From: Aquimarina atlantica
GTDB lineage: Bacteria > Bacteroidota > Bacteroidia > Flavobacteriales > Flavobacteriaceae
DNA: 64,000 bases
NCBI RefSeq assembly: GCF_000626715.1
Contig: NZ_AQRA01000006.1
Span: 372,001 to 436,000, forward strand
Direction of reading: 5' to 3'
Below the pieces are notes generated by a model. It ran no database searches and was not told where the DNA came from. It saw only the letters and a list, made by a program, of their open reading frames with translations. Below are positions 26,078 through 34,666 of this stretch, piece after piece. Made by a program: the position numbers and the translations under genes. How positions within the stretch are numbered: position 1 is the stretch's first letter; every line of letters starts with the position of its first letter.

Positions 26078-26242
26078 CTATACAGATACACAGCCTACAC
26101 GTCCGCCATTCATTGCACAGCAAAATACTGAGGAATAGAATGTTTCATACTCCCAGCAGTCTTCCGGTCCATTACCAATAATTTTACTTAGACTTTCTCT
26201 ATTAAGTTTTTTAACCCCTTGAATGTTTAAAATTGATTTCAT
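26078..26242 (-). CDS. Putative bacteriocin/RiPP-type precursor peptide with double-glycine-like leader
   Basis: This 54-residue gene is easily overlooked because of its size. The leader MKSILNIQGVKKLNRESLSK followed by IIGNG strongly resembles the leaders of flavobacterial short natural-product precursors (MKKxILNLxGVKxLSKxEQKxIxGG). The core (about 26-54) is PEDCWEYETFYSSVFCCAM then NGGRVGCVSV, with four Cys (29, 41, 42, 51). The G-N-G replaces the usual GG. A TAnnTTTG element lies 39 nt upstream. No modification or export gene is adjacent, so processing would rely on genes elsewhere. Confidence 0.72.
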   Translation of the reverse strand: MKSILNIQGVKKLNRESLSKIIGNGPEDCWEYETFYSSVFCCAMNGGRVGCVSV

Positions 26243-26281
26243 GAAAATTGTTTTTAATTAATTTGTATGATATGAATATAA

Positions 26282-26289
26282 CAAAAATA
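26282..26289 (-). promoter_or_regulatory. -7 element for the small peptide gene
   Basis: Read on the minus strand this is TATTTTTG (TAnnTTTG consensus). It predicts a transcript start near 26275 and a leader of about 33 nt before the ATG at 26242. No TTTG was found at the ideal upstream distance. Confidence 0.45.
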
Positions 26290-26326
26290 TGTGAGAGGCA
26301 AAAAATGTTTTAATGAAGTTGCACTA

Positions 26327-26364
26327 AAAAGGGCCGCCTAAATACTTTTTAGACGGCCTCTTTT
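26327..26364 (-). terminator. Terminator of the isomerase gene
   Basis: An imperfect GC-rich hairpin (left arm ending GGCCGCCTAAA at 26342, right arm TTTAGACGGCC from 26348) is bordered by A and T runs. It lies 22 nt past the stop of the minus-strand isomerase and separates it from the small peptide gene. Confidence 0.75.
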
Positions 26365-26386
26365 GTTATACTCTATGTTCTAAATT

Positions 26387-27526
26387 TTATTGTTTAGCTT
26401 CTTCTTTACTTTGTATACTAGCTAATTCTACCTCAAAAATAAGATCGCTATTTGGTGGAATTCCTCGATTACCTCTTTCACCATATGCAAGATGAGAAGG
26501 AATAAAAAGTATAGCTTTAGAGCCAACATTTTTTAGTTGCAATATACCTTCTCTAAAACCAGCAATCATTTTTGCTTCTGCAGAATATGGCATTGGTGCA
26601 GGATCATATCCTCTTTGTGCAGCTCTACGCTTATTAAAAACCCCAAGTTCTTTTGCTTTTTCGGCAATATTAGTATCAAAAACTTTTCCATCTGTGAAAT
26701 ACCCTGCATAATTTACGCCCACCATTTCTCCTGGCTTAGGTTGTTGTCCGTCTCCTTGCTTTGTATGTATAATTTCAAGACCACTTTCTAATTTTGTTGC
26801 TGTACTTTTTAGTTCATTAAACTTTGCAGCAATAGCTTCATTACGTTCCTTTTCTAATCGTTCTTTTTCGGCCTTTTCTTCTTCAATAACTTTTAGCTTA
26901 TCTGTAAATGCAGTTTCGGTATTAAAAGCTTTAGCATCTGATCCTTTGCGAATGATGTTAACTTCCGTCATTTTTACTTCTGCTTCTGGCTTATCTCCAG
27001 GACCTGTTTTGGTAACACCAATACTATCAATAATGTCTTGTCCTAAAACAATTTCTCCAAAAACAGTATGTTTTCCATTTAACCATGGAGTTTCTTTTAG
27101 TGTAATAAAAAACTGGCTTCCATTAGTATTTGGCCCAGAATTAGCCATAGATAAGATTCCTTTTGATTTATGAGTAAGTGAATCTACTATCTCATCAGGA
27201 AATTTATACCCGGGGTCTCCTGTACCAGTTCCCAGAGGATCTCCAGTCTGGATCATAAAGTCTTTAATTACTCTGTGAAATATAATTCCGTTATAATATT
27301 TTTTCCCTTTATAAGTACTATCGACCATAGTATTGGTACCTTCTGCCAGAGAAACAAAGTTGGCCACCGTCATAGGAGTAAGGTCATAGTGTAATTTGGC
27401 TACCGCAGTACCTTTGTTTGTAACGATTTCGGCATAAATACCTTCTTTTAAATCAGGGTATTTTTCATTGCAACTGTTAAATGCTAATGCAATAATAGCT
27501 AAGAATAATAAATTTAATTTTTTCAT
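26387..27526 (-). CDS. Peptidyl-prolyl isomerase lipoprotein, cyclophilin-FKBP fusion
   Basis: This 379-residue protein has a lipoprotein signal (LAIIALAFNSC, lipid Cys 19). An N-terminal cyclophilin domain (about 28-195) shows FHRVIKDFMIQTGDP, GILSMANSGPNTNGSQFFITL and WLNGKHTVFGEI. A charged helix (about 205-245) leads to a C-terminal FKBP domain (about 262-373) with GVNYAGYFTDGKVFDTN and IPSHLAYGERGNRGIPPNS. Both domains catalyse proline cis-trans isomerisation, here presumably for periplasmic or outer-membrane proteins. It follows gldI by 12 nt and is probably cotranscribed with it. Confidence 0.93.
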   Translation of the reverse strand: MKKLNLLFLAIIALAFNSCNEKYPDLKEGIYAEIVTNKGTAVAKLHYDLTPMTVANFVSLAEGTNTMVDSTYKGKKYYNGIIFHRVIKDFMIQTGDPLGTGTGDPGYKFPDEIVDSLTHKSKGILSMANSGPNTNGSQFFITLKETPWLNGKHTVFGEIVLGQDIIDSIGVTKTGPGDKPEAEVKMTEVNIIRKGSDAKAFNTETAFTDKLKVIEEEKAEKERLEKERNEAIAAKFNELKSTATKLESGLEIIHTKQGDGQQPKPGEMVGVNYAGYFTDGKVFDTNIAEKAKELGVFNKRRAAQRGYDPAPMPYSAEAKMIAGFREGILQLKNVGSKAILFIPSHLAYGERGNRGIPPNSDLIFEVELASIQSKEEAKQ

Positions 27527-27538
27527 TTTTGCTGGTAA

Positions 27539-28090
27539 TTAATTTTCTGTTGTTGATTCTTTTGTAATTGTGTTAAGTGTTACTTCTGCTATTAACGGAA
27601 TATTTGTGCCAATCTTATTATCATCTCCATAATATCCATATGCTTGATAAGAAGGAAACAGAAATGTTACCATTTCACCTTGCTTCATAAGCTTTAATCC
27701 TTCTCTAAGACCTAAAAAAAGTTCTTCTTTATCAATACGATATGTAATTGTATTTAATTCTTGTTGTGAATAAATTACTGTACCTCCTAAATCTTTTACA
27801 TTATAATCAAAGGTTACGATATCTCCAAATTGTGGTGTAATAGTGGATACAGTGTCTTTTTTGGTATAGAAATACCAGAATCCTGTTTCTGAGGTTATAT
27901 AAGTATGAGTAGAGTCTTCATTAATGATTTTTTGAATTCTAGCTTCTTCTCTTGCTGCAAGTTCCTTATTGCGATTAATAGATTCATTTATAAAAGAACC
28001 AGATTTAATACTTACAGGTCTTCGGGCTTCAGGTGTTTTACAAGAAGAAAATAAAAAAAGAAGACAAAGCGTGTGAAGGGCTAATCTCAT
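27539..28090 (-). CDS. gldI: Gliding motility-associated FKBP-type isomerase lipoprotein GldI
   Basis: This 183-residue lipoprotein (LFLFSSC, lipid Cys 17) has one FKBP-like domain at about 75-180 (FGDIVTFDYNVKDLGG, ITYRIDKEELFLGLREGLKLMKQGEMVTFLFPSYQAYGYYGD). Size, lipobox and position between an FKBP isomerase and a DHH phosphoesterase match GldI of gliding Flavobacteriia, a periplasmic folding helper required for motility in Flavobacterium johnsoniae. The ATG overlaps the end of the DHH gene by 4 nt. Confidence 0.85.
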   Translation of the reverse strand: MRLALHTLCLLFLFSSCKTPEARRPVSIKSGSFINESINRNKELAAREEARIQKIINEDSTHTYITSETGFWYFYTKKDTVSTITPQFGDIVTFDYNVKDLGGTVIYSQQELNTITYRIDKEELFLGLREGLKLMKQGEMVTFLFPSYQAYGYYGDDNKIGTNIPLIAEVTLNTITKESTTEN

Positions 28091-29103
28091 TGATTCAGGA
28101 CTTTTTTATAAGTCGGTAAGATACTAATAAATTTCTCAACAGTATTAGATAATGAGAGATTACTTCTTCCGCCAGCTGCATTATTATGCCCTCCTCCTTC
28201 AAAATGATTTCTAGAAAATTCGTTTACCGAGAAATCACCCTTAGAACGTAGAGAGATTTTGATAATTTCTTCTCCTTTATTCTCTATAAAAATAGCCGCA
28301 AACTTAATTCCTTTTATAGAAAGTCCGAAATTAACAAAACCTTCGGTGTCTCCTTTTTTGAAATTGTGTTGATCCAGTTCTTTTTGAGATAAAGTAATGT
28401 ATGCTGTTTTATATTCTGGGAGTACTCTTAGGTTATTTAGAGCAACACCTTTTAATTGAATTTTGGACAGTGTATTGGTATCATAGATATTTTCGTGTAT
28501 TCGTGTATTATCTGCCCCCCGGTCGATTAGATCTGCTATTACTTTATGAGTGGTACTCGTGGTAGATCTGTATCTAAAAGATCCAGTATCTGTCATTACT
28601 CCAACATAAATACAGGTTGCAACCTCCGAGGTGATTTTATCCAGGTCATTTAGTTGTTCTATGAAATGATATATCATCTGGCAGGTAGAACTCATACTAG
28701 GGTCACTATACATAAATTCTGCATAATCTGCAGGTTGTTGATGGTGATCAATCATAATGAAACTGGTTTTGGTCTTTGCCAAAACATTTTCCATATCACC
28801 ACTTCTAGAAAAGTGATTAAAATCTAAGGTGAAAATAAGATCTGCTTTTTCGATTTTTGATAAAGCAATTTTGGTATCGCTATCATACTTTAGAATCGTA
28901 TTTTCACCAGGCATCCACTTTAAAAAAAGAGGATAATCATTTGGTGTAATAACTGTAACATTATGCCCTAAAGAAATAAGATAGTGATATAATGCCAAGC
29001 TAGAACCTATAGCATCACCATCTGGATTTTTATGGGTTACAATTACAATGTTTTTTGAAGACGAAAGAAGTCCTCGTATCTTGTTTATTTCAGTAGTATT
29101 CAT
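28087..29103 (-). CDS. DHH/DHHA1 phosphoesterase (NrnA-like oligoribonuclease/pAp phosphatase)
   Basis: This 338-residue enzyme has a DHH catalytic domain with NPDGDAIGS (Asp28, Asp30), TLDFNHFSR, MIDHHQQP and MTDTGSFRY in the correct order, and a C-terminal DHHA1 domain with GGGHNNAAGG near 306-315. Members degrade nanoRNA and hydrolyse 3',5'-phosphoadenosine with manganese. It is the first gene of the unit with gldI and the isomerase lipoprotein. Confidence 0.92.
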   Translation of the reverse strand: MNTTEINKIRGLLSSSKNIVIVTHKNPDGDAIGSSLALYHYLISLGHNVTVITPNDYPLFLKWMPGENTILKYDSDTKIALSKIEKADLIFTLDFNHFSRSGDMENVLAKTKTSFIMIDHHQQPADYAEFMYSDPSMSSTCQMIYHFIEQLNDLDKITSEVATCIYVGVMTDTGSFRYRSTTSTTHKVIADLIDRGADNTRIHENIYDTNTLSKIQLKGVALNNLRVLPEYKTAYITLSQKELDQHNFKKGDTEGFVNFGLSIKGIKFAAIFIENKGEEIIKISLRSKGDFSVNEFSRNHFEGGGHNNAAGGRSNLSLSNTVEKFISILPTYKKVLNQ

Positions 29104-29151
29104 AGGTCAGCGAAGATACAATAAATAATATTTTAGTAATATTAGAACGAT

Positions 29152-29159
29152 TAATTTTG
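29152..29159 (+). promoter_or_regulatory. -7 element for the PhoD-like gene
   Basis: TAATTTTG (TAnnTTTG) predicts a start near 29166, 17 nt before the ATG at 29183. This fits the choice of that ATG over the TTG at 29174. No good -33 box. Confidence 0.4.
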
Positions 29160-29182
29160 TTGAGTCACTAAATTTGATAGCC

Positions 29183-30208
29183 ATGAGATATATCAATAGT
29201 TTTCTAATTTTGTTTTTTTGCGTACTTCAATTATCATTAGCACAAGATAAGACATCATCATCAGATTTTGTTATAGCTTTCGGAAGCTGTAATAAGCAGA
29301 ACAGTCCTCAGCCTTTTTGGAATGAAATTTTAAAGAATACTCCTGATGTATTTATCTGGGGAGGGGATAATATCTATGCAGATTCTGACGATATGTCCAA
29401 AATAAAAAGCGATTATGGACTGCAAAACAGTAATCCTAATTATCAAAAATTAAAAAAAGTAGTCCCTGTAATGGCTACCTGGGATGATCATGATTATGGT
29501 AAAAATGATGCTGGGGTAGAGTGGAGTAAAAAAGAAGAGAGTCAACAGTTGTTTCTGGATTTTTTGGGAGTTGCAAAAGAAGATACTCTAAGAGCTAGAG
29601 AAGGAGTATATACATCAAGAGTTTTTGAAATTGAAAAAGGAAGTGTTAAAGTGATTGTTTTGGATACTCGATATTTTAGATCGGCTTTAAGAAAAAGTAC
29701 AGAAGAAGGAAGACGGTATGAACCGTATGAAAATAACGAAGGAACTTTGTTGGGAGAAAAGCAATGGAAATGGTTCGAAAAAGAGCTGTCATCTAATTAT
29801 TCTGATTTTGTTGTTATTGTAAGTAGTATTCAGTTTTTGTCATCAGAACATGGTTTCGAGACTTGGGGAAATTTTCCGCACGAAGTAAAACGATTAAAGG
29901 ATGTGTTAATACGTAAAGGAGTACGAAATGCTATAATACTTAGTGGAGATCGACATATTTCTGAGTTTTCGATGACCAGTATAAAAGGACTTAAGTACCC
30001 ATTAATTGATTTTACATCTAGTGGATTAACACATGCATATGAAGCATACAATGGAGAGTCTAATAAATACAGAATTGGCCGGGTAATCTCAATTCCTAGT
30101 TTTGGGATCCTAAAATTTGATCTTGATTCTTATACCGTAACTATGCAGATTAGAGGCAAAAATAATATTGTATTACAAGAGTATAAACGGCAATATCCTA
30201 AAGAATAG
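29183..30208 (+). CDS. PhoD-like alkaline phosphatase/phosphodiesterase, exported
   Basis: Start at 29183 gives a 341-residue protein with a signal peptide ending LSLAQ. The PhoD metallophosphatase motifs are in order: AFGSCNKQ, WGGDNIYAD, ATWDDHDYGKND, VIVLDTRYFR, LSGDRHISE. These coordinate the metal centre for phosphomonoester or phosphodiester hydrolysis in the periplasm. It is shorter than Bacillus PhoD because it lacks the N-terminal beta domain, as in many Bacteroidota homologues. A weak AT-rich hairpin covers the stop codon (30208-30230). Confidence 0.92.
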   Translation: MRYINSFLILFFCVLQLSLAQDKTSSSDFVIAFGSCNKQNSPQPFWNEILKNTPDVFIWGGDNIYADSDDMSKIKSDYGLQNSNPNYQKLKKVVPVMATWDDHDYGKNDAGVEWSKKEESQQLFLDFLGVAKEDTLRAREGVYTSRVFEIEKGSVKVIVLDTRYFRSALRKSTEEGRRYEPYENNEGTLLGEKQWKWFEKELSSNYSDFVVIVSSIQFLSSEHGFETWGNFPHEVKRLKDVLIRKGVRNAIILSGDRHISEFSMTSIKGLKYPLIDFTSSGLTHAYEAYNGESNKYRIGRVISIPSFGILKFDLDSYTVTMQIRGKNNIVLQEYKRQYPKE

Positions 30209-30308
30209 AAAAGTATTGAATATACTTTTCTTAACTATAAAAAGAAGAATACATCTATTAGGATATACACAATTAATTTTTAATACGACTCATTTCATAT
30301 AATAATTC

Positions 30309-30338
30309 TTGTTTTTGATGCTTTTATATATATTTTTG
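30309..30338 (+). promoter_or_regulatory. Housekeeping promoter of ndk
   Basis: TTG at 30309-30311, a 19-nt spacer and TATTTTTG at 30331-30338 match the Bacteroidota consensus. The predicted transcript starts near 30344 and carries a leader of about 85 nt. Confidence 0.75.
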
Positions 30339-30385
30339 CACAAAATTTAAAAAATCGGGTTTTTATATACCTAAGTAATAATTTG

Positions 30386-30412
30386 AAATACTTCTAATTA
30401 TAAGAAGTATTT
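30386..30412 (+). other. Hairpin in the ndk leader
   Basis: A perfect 10-bp stem (AAATACTTCT with AGAAGTATTT) with a 7-nt loop lies 18 nt before the ndk ATG. It is AT-rich and lacks a T run. It may affect mRNA stability or translation. Confidence 0.5.
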
Positions 30413-30430
30413 AGATAACAAAAACATACA

Positions 30431-30850
30431 ATGGCAACAAACAGAACTTTTACAATGCTTAAACCGGATGCGGTAAGAAAAGGATACATTGGAGGAATTA
30501 TTGAGCAAATTACGGCTTCAGGATTTAGAATTGTAGCAATGAAATTAACTCAACTTACTACAGATGATGCTGCGGCATTTTATGCAGTTCATAAGGAGCG
30601 TCCTTTTTATGGAGAATTAGTAGAGTATATGACAAGTGGTCCGATTGTAGCGGCTATTTTAGAAAAGGAAAATGCTGTAGAAGATTTCAGAACTTTAATA
30701 GGTGCAACAAATCCAGAAGAAGCTGCAGAAGGAACTATTCGTAAAAAGTATGCTACTTCTATTAGTGAAAACGCTGTGCACGGTAGTGATAGTGATGAAA
30801 ATGCTGCTATCGAAGGAGCTTTTCATTTTGCAGGAAGAGAGCAGTTCTAA
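30431..30850 (+). CDS. ndk: Nucleoside-diphosphate kinase
   Basis: This 139-residue enzyme balances nucleoside triphosphates by phosphate transfer through a catalytic histidine. The active-site phrase [12 protein letters not shown] (His near 116), the N-terminal [19 protein letters not shown] and the [20 protein letters not shown] segment are all typical, as is the length. It is a single-gene unit with its own promoter and a strong terminator. Confidence 0.97.
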   Translation: MATNRTFTMLKPDAVRKGYIGGIIEQITASGFRIVAMKLTQLTTDDAAAFYAVHKERPFYGELVEYMTSGPIVAAILEKENAVEDFRTLIGATNPEEAAEGTIRKKYATSISENAVHGSDSDENAAIEGAFHFAGREQF

Positions 30851-30870
30851 AAAGATATATTTCTTATTAC

Positions 30871-30904
30871 AAAAAAGCTGTCTGTACATACAGACAGCTT
30901 TTTT
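30871..30904 (+). terminator. Intrinsic terminator after ndk
   Basis: A perfect 15-bp stem (core AGCTGTCTGT/ACAGACAGCT) with a 4-nt loop and a T run. The mirrored A run makes it usable by the converging peptidase gene ending at 30917. Confidence 0.92.
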
Positions 30905-30916
30905 GTGTTTTATAGA

Positions 30917-32026
30917 TTATACTTTTTCTTTTATTTTTTTAGGGATTCCATCTTTATGAAGTAAAATCCCTACGGTTTTCATTCTAAAATATGCTTCAGA
31001 CATATAAAGATACCCTTTTTGAGCTCCTTTAATGCCCCAGGAGTTTTTGATCTTATAATACGTTTTTCCTTTTTTATCAACGCCTTTACCAACTAAATGC
31101 ATTAAGTGATCATCTGTAGTGTTGTAATTTTCGAATTCTTTTTGTCGAGATTCGGGAGTTACTTTATCTTCTTGGATATATTCTTTAAATGCATCTTTAC
31201 GATCTTTTTTGTCGGTTAGAATTGCTAAACCATTTTTTTGAGAGAATCCTACTTCACTTACATCTCCGTCCCAGGCAACAGTATAACCTTCTTTTAAAGC
31301 GTGATCAACGACTTGTTGCAACTCATCAAGTGAGATATTGTGATATATACCATTAGAGAAATTATCTGGGATTTCGAGAATAAAATCGCTATTCATAGGA
31401 TGATGAGTAAAAGAAGTTAGTGTGATGTAGTTATTTGCATCGATCCCAAGTTCTTTGGCAAACTCAATAGGAGTATACGTTTTATTGTTATATGTAAAAG
31501 TATCTGGTCTTTCTCCAAGATAGATATCTAACATTGCTTCGTAACTTTTCCACCAATTTTTCGAAAGAATTTTGTGCTTTACTGCATTATCAACCATATT
31601 GGTTAATAATTTTATTAATTCACTATGATCATGACGATCTGCATTACCTCCAGCAAAACCTGTATATATTTGATTAGGAACTATTCCGTGTTTATGAATA
31701 GATTTTATAACATCGTGAGCAAGTGCTCCTTCACTAAATTGAGCTTTACCTTGTCTTAGGATATAATTTCGGGCTTTATCGGTATATGTATTTCTAACCT
31801 GAAATAATTCTGATAAATCGTGAACACCGTGTCCTAGTCGAGCAATTTCTGATTCGATATAAGAGGTGGTAGAAAAACTCCAGCATGTACCTGTTTTTCC
31901 TTGACTAATAACAGGATTACATTGAAGAGATATTTGATCTGTGATACTATAATCGGGATGTGTTTCTTGCGCATATCCTATAGACAAAAATAGAAACATG
32001 CAATTAATAAAAAAGAGTTTTTTCAT
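30917..32026 (-). CDS. Exported papain-like cysteine peptidase (C1B, aminopeptidase C/bleomycin-hydrolase-like)
   Basis: This 369-residue protein has a signal peptide (FLFLSIGYAQ). The catalytic triad is visible: Cys48 in TGTCWSFST with the oxyanion Gln in SQGKTG, His near 310 in DDHLMHLVG, and Asn near 328 in YKIKNSWG. The insert between Cys and His is large, as in the C1B group, but the protein is exported, unlike cytosolic bleomycin hydrolase. It probably degrades peptides in the periplasm or outside the cell. Confidence 0.9.
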   Translation of the reverse strand: MKKLFFINCMFLFLSIGYAQETHPDYSITDQISLQCNPVISQGKTGTCWSFSTTSYIESEIARLGHGVHDLSELFQVRNTYTDKARNYILRQGKAQFSEGALAHDVIKSIHKHGIVPNQIYTGFAGGNADRHDHSELIKLLTNMVDNAVKHKILSKNWWKSYEAMLDIYLGERPDTFTYNNKTYTPIEFAKELGIDANNYITLTSFTHHPMNSDFILEIPDNFSNGIYHNISLDELQQVVDHALKEGYTVAWDGDVSEVGFSQKNGLAILTDKKDRKDAFKEYIQEDKVTPESRQKEFENYNTTDDHLMHLVGKGVDKKGKTYYKIKNSWGIKGAQKGYLYMSEAYFRMKTVGILLHKDGIPKKIKEKV

Positions 32027-32109
32027 TTTAGTTATATGATTTGTAGGTGATCAAGGTACAAGAAAATAGACAAAAAAGGAAAACTCAACTAAAAAAATGA
32101 AGTAGTTAT

Positions 32110-34662
32110 TTACCAAAAAATTCTAAAGCTAATATTAGGAGTAATCCCTAGTGATAGTATGTCAGAATTAATAAACTGGTTATTAAGAGAATTTGTTGTT
32201 CTAAACTCTCGGTTTAGTAAATTCTTTTTGTTGTATATATTTAGAACAGAAAGCCCAATACGATATTTTATATTAGGATTGTAACCTATTTTGAAATCAT
32301 AAATAGCAGAGAAATCTAACCTGTGATATTCTGGAAGATTATTACTGTTAATCTCATCAAATTCTAAGATTACGATTTCACCACTTTCGTCTACCCCAGA
32401 TACATTAGTATAGGCTTTACCTGTATGCCAGATCCAACCCAGGGAGAATTGAAAATTATTAAGCTTATAAAATTGAGACCATTTTACGGTATGTTCAATA
32501 TTCCAATTACCAGGAAAGGATTCGTTATCATTAATACCTTCAAATGTATTACGGGTATTGATATAAGAATAACTAACCCAGGTTTTATAATTTTTAAACC
32601 TTTTTTTTAGAAAAAGATCGACACCAAAAATTCTACTTTCACCTACATGGTGGATATTATCTATAGGATTAATAAAACCAGAGGTTAATGTAGTAATATC
32701 TTCAATTTGTTTATAATACCCATCAATATCCAAATACCATTTATTTTTTCTAAAACTACTTCCTAATGTAAATTGATAACTACTGATCACAGGAAACTGC
32801 TCATTATTAGCTAATGTCCAGACTTGATTTTCGAGGGATAGGTCACTCACAACAGATTCCTGAATCTGGCTGGTTGATTGACTTCTGTATTCTAAACTGG
32901 TATTAATTTCCCAGTTTTGGGTAATATATTTTTGAGCAAACACCCTGGGTTCGATATAGGTTTTATCAAGCTCTGCATAAAAATTGAAACGTAACCCAGC
33001 CGAAACATAAAAGTTTTTTGGGTTATCGAATGTGTATTCTGCATATGCCGCATGTGTATTTAAAAAACGATCATCTTCATCCAAAATTAGCTCATAACTT
33101 GGGGTTGCAGTAACAAAGGCATATCTAATCGTATTGTTGGATAATTGATAGCCACCAGAAATGTTTTGATATTTTGATAGTCTGTAATTTAATCCAAGTT
33201 CTGCTCCGTAGTCTCCTACAGTGTTTTTTTTACTTTCGATTTCGGTTATCGCTCCAAGGTTTCTGGTTATAAATTGATAATTTAAAAGATATTTGGTGTA
33301 ATACCCACTTACTTTGGTGTTAAAGGTGTTACTGTATGTGTGACTCCACTTAAAATTATATCCTTCATTCTCTGTAGTAAGATCATCATTAAAGGACTCT
33401 ATAGTATCACTTCTTCTAAAATCTAAATCATTTTTACTATAAATCGTGTTAATTTCAATTTTGTCACTATCTGAAGGCTGTAGAATTAAATTGGCATTAT
33501 AATCTATATAGAAAAAGTCATTACTCTCATTATTAAGGGCAACAGTCTCGGCAATTTTAGTATTCTGAAAAACTCGATCAGAGAGTTGTTTATAGGTAAA
33601 TGTTTCTAAAACATCGGTGTATGATCTTCTTCCTGATACTTGTAATGATACTTTATCTCGTATGATGGGAATATGTGCTACCATATCTGCATTGATCATA
33701 TTAAAACCAGCTCCGCCAGAAAAACGTTCTGCAATTTGGTTTTCGGACTTAATATCGACTACTCCTGCTATTCGGTCTCCATATTTGGCACTGACTCCGC
33801 TTTTAGAAAAATTCACTTCTTTGGCAACATATGGATTAAATGCAGATAGCATACCAAATAAGTGCCCTTGGTGGTATGTTTTTATGCCATTCCACAGTAC
33901 TAGGTTTTGATTAGGAGCGCTTCCTCTTACAAATAACCCAGAGGCAGTTTCGAATGGATTATTAACACCTGGTGTAAGTTGTATGGTTTGTAAAATATCT
34001 GGTTCTGTACGTCCGGGAAGAATTTCTACATTATTTAAATCAATATGAATTACTTCTTTGTTTTGAGTAATTCCTTTAGCTAAATATTCCTGAATAAAAA
34101 CTTCATCCAAAATTTCTTCATGTGCATTAGTAAGATATATTTTTATACACTCGTCGGTTAAAAACGATTTAGAATTCAAAACCCTTTGGCGAAACCCCGG
34201 AGCGCTAATTAAAATAACCGAATTGTATGGTACCTGATTATTTTCAAAATAACCCTTGCTATCAGTAGTTACATTAGTACGATTGGCTTTAAAAAAGATT
34301 CCTATATCTTTAAGCGGTTTTTCTTCTTCATCTAAAATATACCCACAAACAGAAATAGTATCTCTTTTATTTAAGACACTAATGGTAACAAAGTTTTCTC
34401 CTGTGATTTTAAACTGTAGTTTTGTTTGTTGTTGTAATTTTTTAACTAAATCTTTTAGAGAAAGTTGAGGGTTTAGAGTTATAGAAATATTTTTATCCTT
34501 TATAAAAGTATCGATGTAAGAAAATTTAATACTATAAAACGCTTCAATTATAGGAATTACTTCGGGGAGTGGTTTATTATTGATAGCAACGACTTTTGCT
34601 TCTTCCTGAGAAGAAACAGATATGCTACATAAGAAAATACATACACATAGAAGTCTTATCAT
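32110..34662 (-). CDS. TonB-dependent receptor with STN signalling domain
   Basis: This 850-residue outer-membrane receptor has a signal peptide, an STN (secretin/TonB short N-terminal) domain at about 20-100, a carboxypeptidase-regulatory-like beta domain (about 105-185), a plug (about 205-310, GVNNPFETASGLFVRGSAPNQN) and a 22-strand-type barrel ending in aromatic W. It starts 4 nt after fecR. The STN domain is the part that contacts FecR in cell-surface signalling, so this receptor probably reports ligand binding to the FecR/sigma pair upstream. The ligand is unknown. Confidence 0.92.
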   Translation of the reverse strand: MIRLLCVCIFLCSISVSSQEEAKVVAINNKPLPEVIPIIEAFYSIKFSYIDTFIKDKNISITLNPQLSLKDLVKKLQQQTKLQFKITGENFVTISVLNKRDTISVCGYILDEEEKPLKDIGIFFKANRTNVTTDSKGYFENNQVPYNSVILISAPGFRQRVLNSKSFLTDECIKIYLTNAHEEILDEVFIQEYLAKGITQNKEVIHIDLNNVEILPGRTEPDILQTIQLTPGVNNPFETASGLFVRGSAPNQNLVLWNGIKTYHQGHLFGMLSAFNPYVAKEVNFSKSGVSAKYGDRIAGVVDIKSENQIAERFSGGAGFNMINADMVAHIPIIRDKVSLQVSGRRSYTDVLETFTYKQLSDRVFQNTKIAETVALNNESNDFFYIDYNANLILQPSDSDKIEINTIYSKNDLDFRRSDTIESFNDDLTTENEGYNFKWSHTYSNTFNTKVSGYYTKYLLNYQFITRNLGAITEIESKKNTVGDYGAELGLNYRLSKYQNISGGYQLSNNTIRYAFVTATPSYELILDEDDRFLNTHAAYAEYTFDNPKNFYVSAGLRFNFYAELDKTYIEPRVFAQKYITQNWEINTSLEYRSQSTSQIQESVVSDLSLENQVWTLANNEQFPVISSYQFTLGSSFRKNKWYLDIDGYYKQIEDITTLTSGFINPIDNIHHVGESRIFGVDLFLKKRFKNYKTWVSYSYINTRNTFEGINDNESFPGNWNIEHTVKWSQFYKLNNFQFSLGWIWHTGKAYTNVSGVDESGEIVILEFDEINSNNLPEYHRLDFSAIYDFKIGYNPNIKYRIGLSVLNIYNKKNLLNREFRTTNSLNNQFINSDILSLGITPNISFRIFW

Positions 34663-34666
34663 TCTA

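Noticed and set aside
26282..26323. TGCAAC upstream of the small peptide gene (minus strand)
   Set aside because: The second box TGTCTAAT is absent at 16 nt (TTGCCTCT is there), so control by the 22428 sigma factor is not supported.
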